DNA from: Methylococcales bacterium
Lineage (GTDB): Bacteria > Pseudomonadota > Gammaproteobacteria > Methylococcales > Methylomonadaceae
Reading direction: 5' to 3'
DNA length: 9,507 nt
Assembly: GCA_023146575.1 (NCBI GenBank)
Contig: JAGLBU010000011.1
Location: forward strand, 1 to 9,507
A model generated the notes under the pieces. That model was not told where the DNA came from. It did no database searches and saw only the letters and a list, made by a program, of their open reading frames with translations. Below are positions 1 through 8,500 of this stretch, piece by piece. The stretch's first letter is position 1, and every line of letters begins with the position of its first letter. Position numbers and translations under genes: made by a program.

Positions 1-386
1 CAGCCACCAATGGCGACAATACCATCAAAGCCTTGGCAACCAACCACGGTTTCGATGGAATCGGCAATCACTTCACGCGACACTAAGGAGTATTTCATGC
101 CCTCAGTCCCCATTGAAATACCATCGGAAATAGTGATGGTATTAAAAATAACCGCTTTTCCCATCGCCGCATTAACGCCTTTAGCGGCATCATCAGCCAA
201 CTTATTAATGTGCATGTTACAAGGGGTGACCATGCTCCATGTGGAAGCAATACCTATTTGGGGTTTTTTAAAATCTTCTGGCTTAAAGCCGACTGCGTAT
301 AACATGGCGCGACTAGGCGCACGTTCCATGCCATCGACGACTTGAGATGAAAAAGTACGGCTTGAGGGCTTGTCTGAATTGGCCAT
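1..386 (-). CDS. ilvD: Dihydroxy-acid dehydratase, N-terminal 128 residues (cut by window edge)
   Basis: IlvD dehydrates 2,3-dihydroxy-3-methyl(butanoate/pentanoate) to the 2-keto acids in valine, leucine and isoleucine synthesis, in the cytoplasm, using an Fe-S cluster and Mg2+. Translating the minus strand gives a protein starting [10 protein letters not shown]. The family signature TPCNMH lies at about 55-60 (Cys56 is the expected first cluster ligand), followed by [16 protein letters not shown] at about 87-102, which includes the metal-binding Asp88. The frame leaves the window in VAIGG with a partial Cys codon (TG), matching the GGCDKN cluster motif of the family. The start is ATG at 384-386, with an AGGA-type ribosome site about 8-10 nt upstream. 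It lies 47 nt downstream of the ygiM-like gene on the same strand with no hairpin between, so it is probably the last visible member of the argD-argF-ygiM string. The C-terminal three quarters or more are outside the window. Confidence 0.95.
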   Translation of the reverse strand, partial: MANSDKPSSRTFSSQVVDGMERAPSRAMLYAVGFKPEDFKKPQIGIASTWSMVTPCNMHINKLADDAAKGVNAAMGKAVIFNTITISDGISMGTEGMKYSLVSREVIADSIETVVGCQGFDGIVAIGG

Positions 387-433
387 GAAGAGTGTCCTAG
401 CTATTGAATGATGAGGTTTAAAAAAAGGATGTT

Positions 434-1099
434 TTAATTCCAGCCGCCAGAACGCTTACTACGCCAGCTTAATTTTGGGAGTAAAAAGCCTAATAAGATA
501 CTGAAAACAATGGCAGTCCCCCCGTATAAAAACCAATCCAATTGATTGTTGGCTTTGACGGTTTGGTTTTCGGATTTAACTTGTGTTAATTCTTTTTGCA
601 ACTGAACCGCTTGAACTTGGAAGCTATCGCGCTCTTCTTTGAGCTTCATTGAATGCGTTGAGGTGTATTTTAATTCTTCTAGTTCCAATGCTAGTTTATC
701 GCGTTCTGAACCTAAGGTGCTATTGCTGGTTTTTGCCGCGACTGTATCCCCTTTGAGCATTAAGAGTTCATTTTCTAAAACTTCATTTTCTTGTTTTAGC
801 TTATCTCGTTCAACAAGAATTTTTTCCAGTGTTAATTTCCCTGTGGGTTTATCAATGGTTTCCCGACTTAAAATAAACGCATAACGCCCGCCTGGCATTT
901 TAACCTTAGTATATTCAGAATTACGCTGTTTTGAAACATAGGTGAGGGCGGTGCCGCTAGGAAGGGTGGCAATCACTTTACTGGTACTGTGATCACCTGC
1001 TTTAAGATTAACTTGAATATTATCAGTAATATAAATTGTTTTAGCTTGAGCCCAGCTACTGACGGTAAGTAACAAAAATAGGAGCGTTATTTTTTTCAC
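434..1099 (-). CDS. YgiM-like SH3b / coiled-coil / membrane-anchored envelope protein (TIGR04211-like)
   Basis: This is a 221-residue protein of the YgiM type; its biochemical role is not established. Residues 1-19 form a signal peptide (MKKI, a hydrophobic core, then AQA before Lys20). Residues 21-83 look like a bacterial SH3 domain. A long heptad-rich, Glu/Lys/Leu-rich coiled coil runs over about 90-185. Residues 188-209 form a transmembrane helix, followed by a basic tail ([10 protein letters not shown]). The predicted topology is SH3b and coiled coil in the periplasm, anchored by the C-terminal helix. I chose GTG at 1097-1099 because GAGAG lies just upstream and the signal peptide then begins correctly. 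A longer frame opens at GTG 1148-1150 but would overlap argF and put 17 extra polar residues before the signal peptide. It lies 43 nt after argF and 47 nt before ilvD, probably in the same transcript. The family is recognised by architecture and the C-terminal end, not by any catalytic motif. Confidence 0.85.
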   Translation of the reverse strand: MKKITLLFLLLTVSSWAQAKTIYITDNIQVNLKAGDHSTSKVIATLPSGTALTYVSKQRNSEYTKVKMPGGRYAFILSRETIDKPTGKLTLEKILVERDKLKQENEVLENELLMLKGDTVAAKTSNSTLGSERDKLALELEELKYTSTHSMKLKEERDSFQVQAVQLQKELTQVKSENQTVKANNQLDWFLYGGTAIVFSILLGFLLPKLSWRSKRSGGWN

Positions 1100-1142
1100 A
1101 AGTCTCTCAGTTGTCGATTGTAAGGAATTAAGGTGAGCGAAT

Positions 1143-2045
1143 TTAAGCACAGATTAAAAATTCAAGTAATGCCTTTTGAGCATGGAGTCTGTTTTCAGCC
1201 TCTATAAAGACAACACTTTGTTCGCCATCCATGACCGTTGCGGTGACTTCTTCGCCTCTATGAGCGGGTAAACAGTGCATAAATATGGCATTTTCATTCG
1301 CTTTTGCCATGACTAGATCGTTTACTTGATAGGTTTTAAAGGCTTTTTCCCGTTGTTTTTGTTCTTCTTCTTGTCCCATGCTCGCCCAGACATCGGTCAC
1401 AATTAAATCGGCACCCACAGCGGCTTGTTCAGGATTGGAAAATAATTGTACTCGCTCATCGGCTAATTCCAAAATAGAATTATCAGGTTGATAGTCGTTA
1501 GGAGTCGCAATATGTAATTTAAAGCCCAATAAATATGCAGCATGGATATAAGAATGGCACATATTATTACCATCACCGATCCAGCAGACGGTTTTTCCTG
1601 CAATATTGCCTTTTAATTCAAAATACGTTTGCATATCCGCCAATAATTGACAGGGATGTAATAGATCGGTCAAGGCATTAATAACGGGTACATGCGAATG
1701 TCGGGCAAATATTTCGACGGTGGCATGGTCATAAGTGCGAATCATAATACAATCAACCATGCTGGAGATGACTTTTGCGCTATCGGATAACGGTTCACCA
1801 CGGCCTAACTGTGTATCTCTAGGGGATAAAAATAAGGCGCTTCCGCCTAATTGTGCCATCCCTGCTTCAAATGAAACACGGGTTCTGGTGGAGGATTTTT
1901 CAAAAATCATCGCTAAGACTTTGCCTTTTAAGGGCTGAAAATCAGGGTCACGGTTATTTTTTAAATAAATTGCGCGAGCAATCAAGTTTCTAAATTCATC
2001 GCCACTTAAGTCGAGGAGACTAATAAAATGTCTTGCTGGCATCAT
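1143..2045 (-). CDS. argF: Ornithine carbamoyltransferase (anabolic type)
   Basis: This enzyme transfers the carbamoyl group from carbamoyl phosphate to ornithine to make citrulline, the sixth step of arginine biosynthesis, in the cytoplasm. The 300-residue length is normal for the family. Visible signatures are the carbamoyl-phosphate loop SSTRTR at 51-56, HPCQ at 130-133, the ornithine-binding segment DVWASMGQE at 218-226, the HCLPAHRG motif at 257-264 (with the catalytic Cys258), and Arg286 in the ENRLHAQ segment. Its ATG overlaps the argD stop as ATGA (4 bp), and no strong Shine-Dalgarno precedes it, which suggests translational coupling to argD. The next codon is also ATG (2040-2042) and could serve instead. 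All key residues are present, so it should be active. Confidence 0.97.
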   Translation of the reverse strand: MMPARHFISLLDLSGDEFRNLIARAIYLKNNRDPDFQPLKGKVLAMIFEKSSTRTRVSFEAGMAQLGGSALFLSPRDTQLGRGEPLSDSAKVISSMVDCIMIRTYDHATVEIFARHSHVPVINALTDLLHPCQLLADMQTYFELKGNIAGKTVCWIGDGNNMCHSYIHAAYLLGFKLHIATPNDYQPDNSILELADERVQLFSNPEQAAVGADLIVTDVWASMGQEEEQKQREKAFKTYQVNDLVMAKANENAIFMHCLPAHRGEEVTATVMDGEQSVVFIEAENRLHAQKALLEFLICA

Positions 2046-3220
2046 TTTGTTTGGGTATAAGTTTGAAGAAGGGAAGAAAGTTCGGTGGTCAAAAATTCTA
2101 TTTGGGCATCGTCAATTATTAATGGTGGTAATAAACGGATGGTTTTTTCGTTGGTGACATTAATCAGTAAGCCTTGCTTTAAGGCTTTTGGAACTAATTC
2201 TAAACAAGGGGTTGATAAGTCAATGCCAATCATGAGGCCATAATGGCGAATATTATCAACCGCAGGGTTTGATTGCAGTTTTTCGGTTAATAGTTCGACA
2301 ATTTTTTGCCCCTTTAGGAGGGCGACGGCAATCAAGTTTTCATCATCTAAGACTTGTAAGGTGGCAAGTGCAGCTGAACACGCTAAAGGATTGCCGCCAA
2401 AGGTTGAGCCGTGCATACCTGCGGTTAATACAGAGGCGGCTTTTCCATGAGCAAGACAGGCACCGATGGGGACACCATTGGCTAATGCTTTTGCGAGTGT
2501 GCAAACATCTGGAATAATATCGCTGTGTTGATAGGCTAAAAACTTCCCCGTACGACCGATGCCTGTTTGAATTTCATCTAACATCATTAAGAGTTGATAT
2601 TGATTGCATAGCGCGCGAATTTTGGTTAAATAATCGTCTGCTGGAATATGTACCCCACCTTCACCTTGCACAGGTTCTACAAAAATTGCCACGCAGTTTT
2701 TATGTTCGCGAATAATTTTTTCAATGGCATCAATATCATCAAAAGAGACATAGATAAAGCCTTCGACTAAAGGTGAAAACCCTTGTTGTACTTTTGGATT
2801 TCCTGTAGCACTTAATGTAGCAAGGGTTCTGCCATGAAAACTTTTTTTCATGGTGATCACTAAAGGATGGTCAATACCCTGTTGATGCCCATAAGCTCTG
2901 GCTATTTTAAGCGCAGTTTCATTGGCTTCTGCGCCAGAATTGCTGAAAAAAACATTGTCCATCGAGCTTTTATCACATAATGTGTGGGCGAGTTGTTCTT
3001 GAGTGGTAATACCATAGAGGTTAGAAGTATGAATTAAACGCGCACTTTGCGCACAAATAGCCTTATGAATCGCAGGATGGGCATGCCCTAAATTACAAAC
3101 GGCAATGCCCGATAAAGCGTCTAAATAACGTTTGCCATTGTCATCCCAAAGCCATACGCCTTTTCCATGACTAAAATGGACGGGCAAACGATTATACGTT
3201 GGCATAATACAATCACTCAT
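2042..3220 (-). CDS. argD: Acetylornithine aminotransferase (class III PLP aminotransferase)
   Basis: ArgD converts N-acetylglutamate 5-semialdehyde to N2-acetylornithine with glutamate as amino donor. In some bacteria the same enzyme also serves as succinyldiaminopimelate aminotransferase in lysine synthesis. With the chosen start the protein is 392 residues, normal for the family. Class III features are SGAEAN at 95-100, FHGRT at 128-132, EPVQGEGG at 182-189, DEIQTG at 215-220 (PLP-ring Asp215), the Schiff-base Lys244 in TLAKALANG, and TFGGNPL at 273-279. The ATG at 3218-3220 is preferred because AGAGGA lies about 10 nt upstream and the protein then begins at the usual family position ([10 protein letters not shown]). 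The frame stays open 18 codons further upstream, but that part runs through a leader hairpin and looks untranslated. It is first in the string argD-argF-ygiM-ilvD and has a good promoter upstream. Confidence 0.96.
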   Translation of the reverse strand: MSDCIMPTYNRLPVHFSHGKGVWLWDDNGKRYLDALSGIAVCNLGHAHPAIHKAICAQSARLIHTSNLYGITTQEQLAHTLCDKSSMDNVFFSNSGAEANETALKIARAYGHQQGIDHPLVITMKKSFHGRTLATLSATGNPKVQQGFSPLVEGFIYVSFDDIDAIEKIIREHKNCVAIFVEPVQGEGGVHIPADDYLTKIRALCNQYQLLMMLDEIQTGIGRTGKFLAYQHSDIIPDVCTLAKALANGVPIGACLAHGKAASVLTAGMHGSTFGGNPLACSAALATLQVLDDENLIAVALLKGQKIVELLTEKLQSNPAVDNIRHYGLMIGIDLSTPCLELVPKALKQGLLINVTNEKTIRLLPPLIIDDAQIEFLTTELSSLLQTYTQTK

Positions 3221-3238
3221 GACATGGTTATCCTCTGT

Positions 3239-3268
3239 AAAAACAAAAAAGGCAGCCCATTGGCTACC
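3239..3268 (-). terminator. Terminator-like hairpin in the argD leader (possible attenuator)
   Basis: Read on the minus strand, GGTAGCC (3262-3268) and GGCTGCC (3251-3257) form a 7-bp stem with one G-U pair and an AATG loop. It is followed at once by TTTTTTGTTTTT (3250-3239). This is the form of an intrinsic terminator, yet it lies after the predicted argD promoter and before the argD ribosome site. No other minus-strand gene lies immediately upstream for it to terminate. On the plus strand no T-tract follows, so it would not act on grxD-direction transcription. Its role as an attenuator is inference. Confidence 0.6.
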
Positions 3269-3278
3269 CATCAAATAA

Positions 3279-3302
3279 CCCTTAATTATAAATTTTTAAG
3301 GG
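3279..3302. promoter_or_regulatory. Inverted repeat overlapping the argD promoter (candidate operator)
   Basis: CCCTTAA (3279-3285) and TTAAGGG (3296-3302) form a perfect 7-bp inverted repeat with a 10-nt AT-only centre. It covers the predicted -10 box, part of the promoter spacer and the probable transcription start of argD, a position where a bound regulator would block RNA polymerase. It does not resemble the TGAAT/ATTCA arms of classical ArgR boxes. It lies in the divergent argD-grxD space, so either gene could be the target, or it may be chance in AT-rich DNA. Confidence 0.3.
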
Positions 3303-3313
3303 ATTTCTAGCAA
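3285..3313 (-). promoter_or_regulatory. Sigma-70-type promoter for argD-argF-ygiM-ilvD
   Basis: On the minus strand a perfect -10 box TATAAT (3290-3285) sits 17 nt from a -35-like TTGCTA (3313-3308, 4 of 6 matches). Transcription would begin near 3278, about 58 nt before the argD start codon. The predicted RNA enters the leader hairpin after only some 10 nt. The call is from sequence pattern alone. Confidence 0.6.
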
Positions 3314-3397
3314 GCTTTTGTGACCTATAAGACTTTTTTTATCTATTTATTCTTGATAGTATTGTTGGCTTTTGCTTATTTTGAAGGCGGTTATGTG

Positions 3398-3715
3398 ATG
3401 GATGTTATTGAAAAAATTAAAGATCAGTTATCAAATCCTGTAGTTTTATATATGAAAGGAACCCCTGATTTTCCACAATGTGGATTTTCAGGTCAAGTGA
3501 TTCAAGCCTTAAGAACCTGTGAAGCGGAATTTATTTATATTAATATTTTAGAAGACCCAGAGCTTCGAGAAGCCTTGAAAACCCATTCAAACTGGCCAAC
3601 CTATCCACAGCTTTATGCCAAAGGTGAGTTGGTTGGTGGTTGTGATATTATTATGGACTTGCACACGAAAGGCACGTTAAAAGGGCTGTTAGACGCGGCG
3701 AATACTGCCCCTTAA
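3398..3715 (+). CDS. grxD: Monothiol CGFS glutaredoxin (Grx4/GrxD family)
   Basis: Grx4-type proteins bind a [2Fe-2S] cluster as a glutathione-ligated dimer, alone or with BolA proteins, and pass it to Fe-S targets in the cytoplasm. The 105-residue protein has the whole single-domain fold: KGTPDFPQCGFS with the active-site CGFS at 28-31, WPTYPQLY at 66-73 and GGCDI at 80-84, the last two contributing to glutathione binding. ATG 3398 follows GAAGG (3383-3387); GTG 3395, one codon earlier, is equally well spaced. The frame is open back to a GTG at 3320 and would add 26 mostly hydrophobic residues. I regard that as leader sequence because it has no good ribosome site and family members start at the internal Met. 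It is divergent from argD and is followed by a strong terminator and then lipB-lipA. Confidence 0.95.
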   Translation: MDVIEKIKDQLSNPVVLYMKGTPDFPQCGFSGQVIQALRTCEAEFIYINILEDPELREALKTHSNWPTYPQLYAKGELVGGCDIIMDLHTKGTLKGLLDAANTAP

Positions 3716-3753
3716 TTTGAAAAAAGACCCGCAAATTGTAGGGTAACGTCAAC

Positions 3754-3785
3754 CCTTCAAGTCACCAACGGCTTGAAGGTTTTTT
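3754..3785 (+). terminator. Rho-independent terminator after grxD, abutting lipB
   Basis: CCTTCAAG (3754-3761) and CTTGAAGG (3772-3779) form a perfect 8-bp stem with a 10-nt loop, followed directly by six T (3780-3785). It begins 38 nt after the grxD stop codon. The T-tract ends only 15 nt before the chosen lipB ATG, leaving no room for a lipB promoter downstream. lipB-lipA transcription must therefore pass through this structure, either by read-through from grxD or from a promoter between 3716 and 3750 that I cannot recognise. Confidence 0.85.
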
Positions 3786-3800
3786 AAAGAGATGAAATTT

Positions 3801-4412
3801 ATGATGCTCCCAACTATACGCCATCAAGGGTTACAAGATTATCGAACCACATGGCAAGCGATGTTGGCTTTCACAAAAATGCGTACGATAGCATCTCAAG
3901 ATGAATTGTGGATCGTTGAGCATCCGCCTGTGTATACGTTTGGCTTAAATGTGAAGTCTGAACATTTACTTCAAGAAACGGATATTGCGGTGGTAAAATC
4001 GGATCGTGGTGGGCAAATTACCTATCATGCGCAAGGTCAGCTGATTATATATACCTTGTTGGATTTAAAGCGATTGAACATTAATATTCGTGAGTTAGTG
4101 ACCCTTTTAGAGCAAGCGATGATTGAAGCCTTGAAGGAATACGGATTAAAAGCGGTTGCTAAGAAAGAAGCACCAGGGGTCTATGTCAATGAAAAAAAAA
4201 TTGGCTCAATCGGTTTGCGAGTTAAAAAAAACTGTTGTTATCATGGTTTAAGTCTTAATAATAGCATCGATTTAACCCCATTTAACCATATTAACCCTTG
4301 TGGGTTTCGGGATTTAAAAATGACAAAATTGGAAGATTTTAATATCCACATTCACAATCATGAGCTGGCTATACCAGTGCTTCATTCGATATTATCGGCG
4401 ATCGTAGCATGA
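3801..4412 (+). CDS. lipB: Lipoyl(octanoyl) transferase
   Basis: LipB moves the octanoyl group from octanoyl-ACP to the lipoyl-domain lysine of 2-oxoacid dehydrogenases and the glycine-cleavage H protein. It is the first step of endogenous lipoate synthesis, in the cytoplasm. With ATG 3801 the protein is 203 residues. Family motifs are [12 protein letters not shown] at 37-48, RGGQITYH at 69-76, KIGSIGLR at 133-140 with the catalytic Lys133, HGLSLN at 148-153, and NPCGF at 165-169 with the nucleophilic Cys167. One oddity is YHAQGQ at 75-80, where many homologues have YHGPGQ. ATG 3801 is preferred over ATG 3792 because AAAGAG (3786-3791) is 9 nt away from it but directly touches the earlier one. 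The stop overlaps the lipA start by 4 bp (ATGA), so the two are translationally coupled. Confidence 0.95.
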   Translation: MMLPTIRHQGLQDYRTTWQAMLAFTKMRTIASQDELWIVEHPPVYTFGLNVKSEHLLQETDIAVVKSDRGGQITYHAQGQLIIYTLLDLKRLNINIRELVTLLEQAMIEALKEYGLKAVAKKEAPGVYVNEKKIGSIGLRVKKNCCYHGLSLNNSIDLTPFNHINPCGFRDLKMTKLEDFNIHIHNHELAIPVLHSILSAIVA

Positions 4413-5365
4413 GTTTTAAAGCCCCTTCTCGTTCTACACCAGCCTCTCATCAGCGTAGTAATGAAAAGTTAGCAAAAATTCCGATAAAAGTTCAACCATT
4501 GGAGACATCTTTGCGAAAACCTGACTGGATACGGATTAAGTTGGGCGGTAGTGAAAAGGTTAAAAAGTTACAACAAGTGTTACGCAGCAATCATTTGCAT
4601 ACGGTGTGTGAAGAAGCCGCTTGCCCTAATATGAGTGAATGCTTTAATCACGGAACGGCGACGTTTATGATTATGGGTGATTTATGTACGCGGCGTTGTC
4701 CTTTTTGTGACGTTGCCCATGGAAAACCTCTTGCGTTGGATTCAAAAGAGCCGTTGATTTTAGCGCAAACGATTCAAAAAATGGCTTTGAATTATGTAGT
4801 AATTACCTCGGTTAATCGGGATGATCTACGCGATGCAGGGGCTGGGCATTTTGCGGAATGTATTAATGAAATTCGGCAATTAAGTCCTAAAACACGGATT
4901 GAAGTGCTGGTGCCTGATTTTCGAGGGCGTACTCAAAAAGCGTTGGATATTTTACAAAAAATGCCATGTGATGTATTTAATCATAATCTTGAAACCGTTC
5001 CAAGACTGTATAAAGAAGCGCGCCCTGGAGCAGATTATCAGGTATCTTTGAATTTATTGAAGCAACATCAACAAAGGCACCCAAATATTCCCACAAAATC
5101 GGGCTTAATGCTAGGCTTAGGAGAACTAGAAGCGGAGGTAATTGCGGTCATGCAAGATTTAGTGGAACATGGTTGTTCTATGTTGACATTAGGTCAATAT
5201 TTACAACCGAGCAAAGCGCATTTACCGGTGAAAGACTATATTACCCCTGCACAATTTGATCGTTATGCAGAGATTGCGACAAATTTAGGCTTTAAACAGG
5301 TGGCAAGCGCGCCCTTAGTTCGCTCATCCTATCACGCTGATTTGCAAGCTAAAGACTTAATTTGA
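4409..5365 (+). CDS. lipA: Lipoyl synthase (radical SAM)
   Basis: LipA inserts two sulfur atoms into the protein-bound octanoyl chain using SAM radicals. The sulfurs come from its own auxiliary [4Fe-4S] cluster, which must then be rebuilt. The 318-residue length is normal. The auxiliary cluster cysteines are Cys67, Cys72 and Cys78 in [12 protein letters not shown]. The radical-SAM cysteines are Cys93, Cys97 and Cys100 in CTRRCPFC. The C-terminal RSSYHAD motif at 305-311 holds the conserved Ser that ligates the auxiliary cluster. All key residues are intact. The first 30 or so residues are a variable polar N-terminus. It follows lipB with a 4-bp overlap, giving the usual lipB-lipA pair. No clear terminator follows; only an AT-rich 7-bp hairpin lacking a T-tract is seen near 5374-5396. 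Confidence 0.97.
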   Translation: MSFKAPSRSTPASHQRSNEKLAKIPIKVQPLETSLRKPDWIRIKLGGSEKVKKLQQVLRSNHLHTVCEEAACPNMSECFNHGTATFMIMGDLCTRRCPFCDVAHGKPLALDSKEPLILAQTIQKMALNYVVITSVNRDDLRDAGAGHFAECINEIRQLSPKTRIEVLVPDFRGRTQKALDILQKMPCDVFNHNLETVPRLYKEARPGADYQVSLNLLKQHQQRHPNIPTKSGLMLGLGELEAEVIAVMQDLVEHGCSMLTLGQYLQPSKAHLPVKDYITPAQFDRYAEIATNLGFKQVASAPLVRSSYHADLQAKDLI

Positions 5366-5540
5366 TGTTTTATTTCCTTTTAAAAAAACAAAGGAATAGT
5401 AAGAAAAACCATTAAAACGTTAAAGTCTTTCGTCATTTTTGTTATCTTATTCAGAAATTAAAGATTTTTTTTATCGAAATTTTCACAATTTGGCTTAATA
5501 TTTTATTCGTTATGTCATAATTAGTCAGGTATAGACGGAC

Positions 5541-5546
5541 TATAAT
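5541..5546 (+). promoter_or_regulatory. Candidate -10 box for the GGDEF/EAL gene
   Basis: A perfect TATAAT lies 33 nt upstream of the gene's start codon, inside a small TATAG-N5-CTATA inverted repeat (5530-5544). The -35 region at 17 nt spacing (TAATTA) does not match consensus, so the promoter would be weak or activator-dependent. The rest of the 214-nt gap between lipA and this gene (5366-5579) is very AT-rich and shows no other gene or RNA structure that I can recognise. Confidence 0.35.
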
Positions 5547-5579
5547 CGTAACCTTTTACTCCTAATTCGATGCCACAAT

Positions 5580-8500
5580 ATGTTTAATAAAAAACAGTTC
5601 CTTTTTTTAAATTGCGCAAGCTTGTTAGCGTACCTTTTAGGGGCTTATTTTGGACAATTATTAATTTTATCGCCTAGTGGTGCCAGCCCAGTTTGGCCAC
5701 CTGCAGGTATTGCCTTAGGAACCTTGTTTCTTTATGGTTATCGCGTGTTACCAGGTATTTATTTAGGTTCCGTTTTAACCCATATCCCTCACCTTTTTAG
5801 TCACCCAACATTTGATGACCTTATTGGTTCGCTGCCATCGAGTATTTTTATTAGTCTTGGTGTGTGCTTACAAGCCATCTTGGCAGTCTACTTAATCAGG
5901 CGGTTTGTCGGGCGCAGTGATCCGTTAATTAAAGATGCACAAATTATCAAATTTTTGTTTTTAAGCTCGGTCATCGGCTCTGCTATTGCACCACTTTTTT
6001 TCTCAATAGAATTATTTTATCGTGTTGAAACCGTTAGTTTTCATAATTTATTATCCTCATGGGCAACATGGTGGGTAGGCGATGCCATTGGGGTTTTAAT
6101 TGTGACCCCTGTTATGTTGATTTTTTTTGCAAAACCTCAAAAATTATGGAAAAAACGGCGTAATTATGTTTTTTACCCATTATTAATGTTGTTGTTGTTA
6201 TCCATCCTGATTCTTAATTACAGTAAAGAACAAGAAGCGGCACGGGTAAAAGAAGTGTTTGATCGCCAAAGCCATCTCTTTGATGATGCGCTTTACAGTC
6301 GCCTGCACTCCTATATGAATATCAACTTGATTTTAAAAAGCTTTTTTGAAAATGGCGCGTTTATTAATAAAGATGAATTTCAGCGCTTTAGTTCCGCTAT
6401 TTTGCAGCAATATCAAACCTTACGTTCCATCGAATGGGTGCCACATGTTAAGGCCGCACAACGAGCCGAATTTGAAGCACTTTCTGGAAATAAGATCCAT
6501 GAGTTAGGACACGACGGCAATCAGTTGATGGAAATGGCGGGCAAACGTGAACAATATTTTCCTGTAGCGTATCGAGAGCCACAAACAGAAGAACCTTTAT
6601 TGGGGTTTGATTTAGGCTCAAGCGCTTCTATTTTAAAGCATTTACTCTTAGCATGGGAAACCAAAGGCTTAGTGGTGACTGAAAATTTACCATTATTGGG
6701 ACATCCGACAGGCACTGAAAATATTCGACTTTATTCGGCGGTTTTTAATCCTACGCCTGAGGAAAATGCACTAAAAGGTTTTGTCGTTAATACCTTTCGC
6801 ATTGAAGATGAAATTAAAACCGTCATGCGTCAAAATAGTAAATTGCAAGTTGAGGTGGAAATTTTAGAAAAAAATACCATTATCTACAGCTCTTTTACGC
6901 GCCAAAAACCCAGCAGCCGACATCCTTTATCGCTCTATAGAAGCAGCACCCAATATTTTGGGAATCATCAGTGGCAAATTAGCTACATGCCGTCTAAAAA
7001 ATTTATTAGTGTTCAAAAAACGTGGAGTCAGTGGTGGTTATTACTCGGAAGCTTTTTATTTACAGGCTTGACAGGGGTTGCGCTATTGATGCTGTCAGGT
7101 CGCACCTTACGCACCGAAGAATTGGTCAGACATCGAACCTTTGCGTTGAGCAAGGCCATTACCGCTCGTGATCAACATAATAAAGTATTGCAAGCGATAG
7201 CAAGCTACATGCCATTAAATGAAATACTGACGTTGGTAGTTGAAACTACAGAGGCGGATAACCCTGATTTATTGTGTTCTATTTTATTATTAAATGACGC
7301 GGGTGACCGATTAATACATGGTGCCTCAGGGGCGCTTCCTGTTTTTTTTATGAAAGAAATTGAGGGCATTGAAATTGGTGAAGCGGTCATTACTTGTGGT
7401 AGCTCTGCCTATTTAAAACAACGCGTCATTGTCCCCGATATTAGCAAGCACCCTTATTGGAAAGATTTTTCAAATTTAGCGGAACGTGCACATTTAGGGG
7501 CATGTTGGTCAGAACCTTTGATGTCCTCAGGACGTGAAGTACTGGGAACATTCACCCTTTATTATAAAGAACCAAAAGTTCCTGATGAAGAGACGCTGGA
7601 TAAAATACATGCTTTATCGCAATTAATTAGCCTTGCCATTGAGAAAAAAACCAGTGAAAAACGCATTCGTTATTTGGCTTTTTATGATGCTTTAACCAAT
7701 TTACCGAATAGACGTTTGCTGCATGAGCGTTTAGATCAAGAATTAGTCTTGGTTGAGCGTCATCGTAATTATGGTGCGTTATTATTTTTAGATTTAGATC
7801 ATTTTAAAACCTTAAATGATTCTTTAGGGCATCATATTGGCGATGAGTTATTAATCCAAGTCGCCGAAAGACTGAAGGAATGTGTGCGCGAAGAAGACAC
7901 GGTAGCGCGATTAGGCGGCGATGAATTTGTGGTGTTATTACGCAGTCGTGATTCCAATGAAAACAGCGAGCAAGCCTTAGATTATGCCTCTATGATTGCC
8001 AAACGAATTTTAAAATCCCTCTATATTCCGTATACACTGGAAAAATATGAGCATGTTGTCACCAGTAGTATCGGTGTGACGTTGTTTGGGATTGATAATA
8101 AAAACCGCGATGCGTTATTCAAACAAGCGGATACGGCGATGTATGAAGCTAAAAATCAGGGTCGAAACACCTTTAGTTTTTATACCACCAATATGGCGGA
8201 AAAAGCCAATAAACGCTTGCAAATGGAAAAGGATGTTAAAAATGCCTTGGATCAAGGTGAATTTATCCTACATTATCAAGCCCAGTACGACGACCAAGGT
8301 AAAATTGTTGGCTCTGAAGCCTTATTGCGCTGGTCACACCCAATAAGAGGCATGATTGCGGTACGTGATTTTATGCCAGCGTGTGAAGAAAGCGGTATTA
8401 TTCTAGCGATTGCTGAATGGGAACTTCGAACCATTTGTGAGCAATTATTAATATGGCCTGAGTTACCTCATATCGCGTTAAATATTAGTTCGCGCCAATT

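Noticed and set aside
10..345. Open plus-strand frame of 111 codons
   Set aside because: It lies antisense to ilvD, whose minus-strand translation carries clear dehydratase motifs; the plus-strand product resembles nothing and has no ribosome site.
639..2517. Several plus-strand open frames opposite ygiM, argF and argD
   Set aside because: They are antisense to genes with full family signatures and lack plausible starts.
3353..3386. grxD promoter TTGATA with TATTTT
   Set aside because: The -10 is poor and transcription would start inside the ribosome site, leaving no workable leader.
3727..3755. ACCC / GGGT / ACCC segments between grxD and its terminator as an antiterminator switch
   Set aside because: The alternative pairings are only 4 bp and overlap the terminator stem by two bases, too weak to support a switch.
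5374..5396. Hairpin TTCCTTT/AAAGGAA after lipA as a terminator
   Set aside because: The stem is AT-rich and no T-tract follows in either useful position; at best a weak stop signal, so not annotated.
5482..5521. Second promoter upstream of the GGDEF/EAL gene (TTCACA with downstream TATTCG or CATAAT)
   Set aside because: Spacing and -10 match cannot both be made reasonable; AT-rich DNA produces such hexamers by chance.
6521..8346. Short open frames on both strands inside the GGDEF/EAL gene
   Set aside because: They are alternative frames of a gene with continuous, motif-rich coding; none has a ribosome site or recognisable product.
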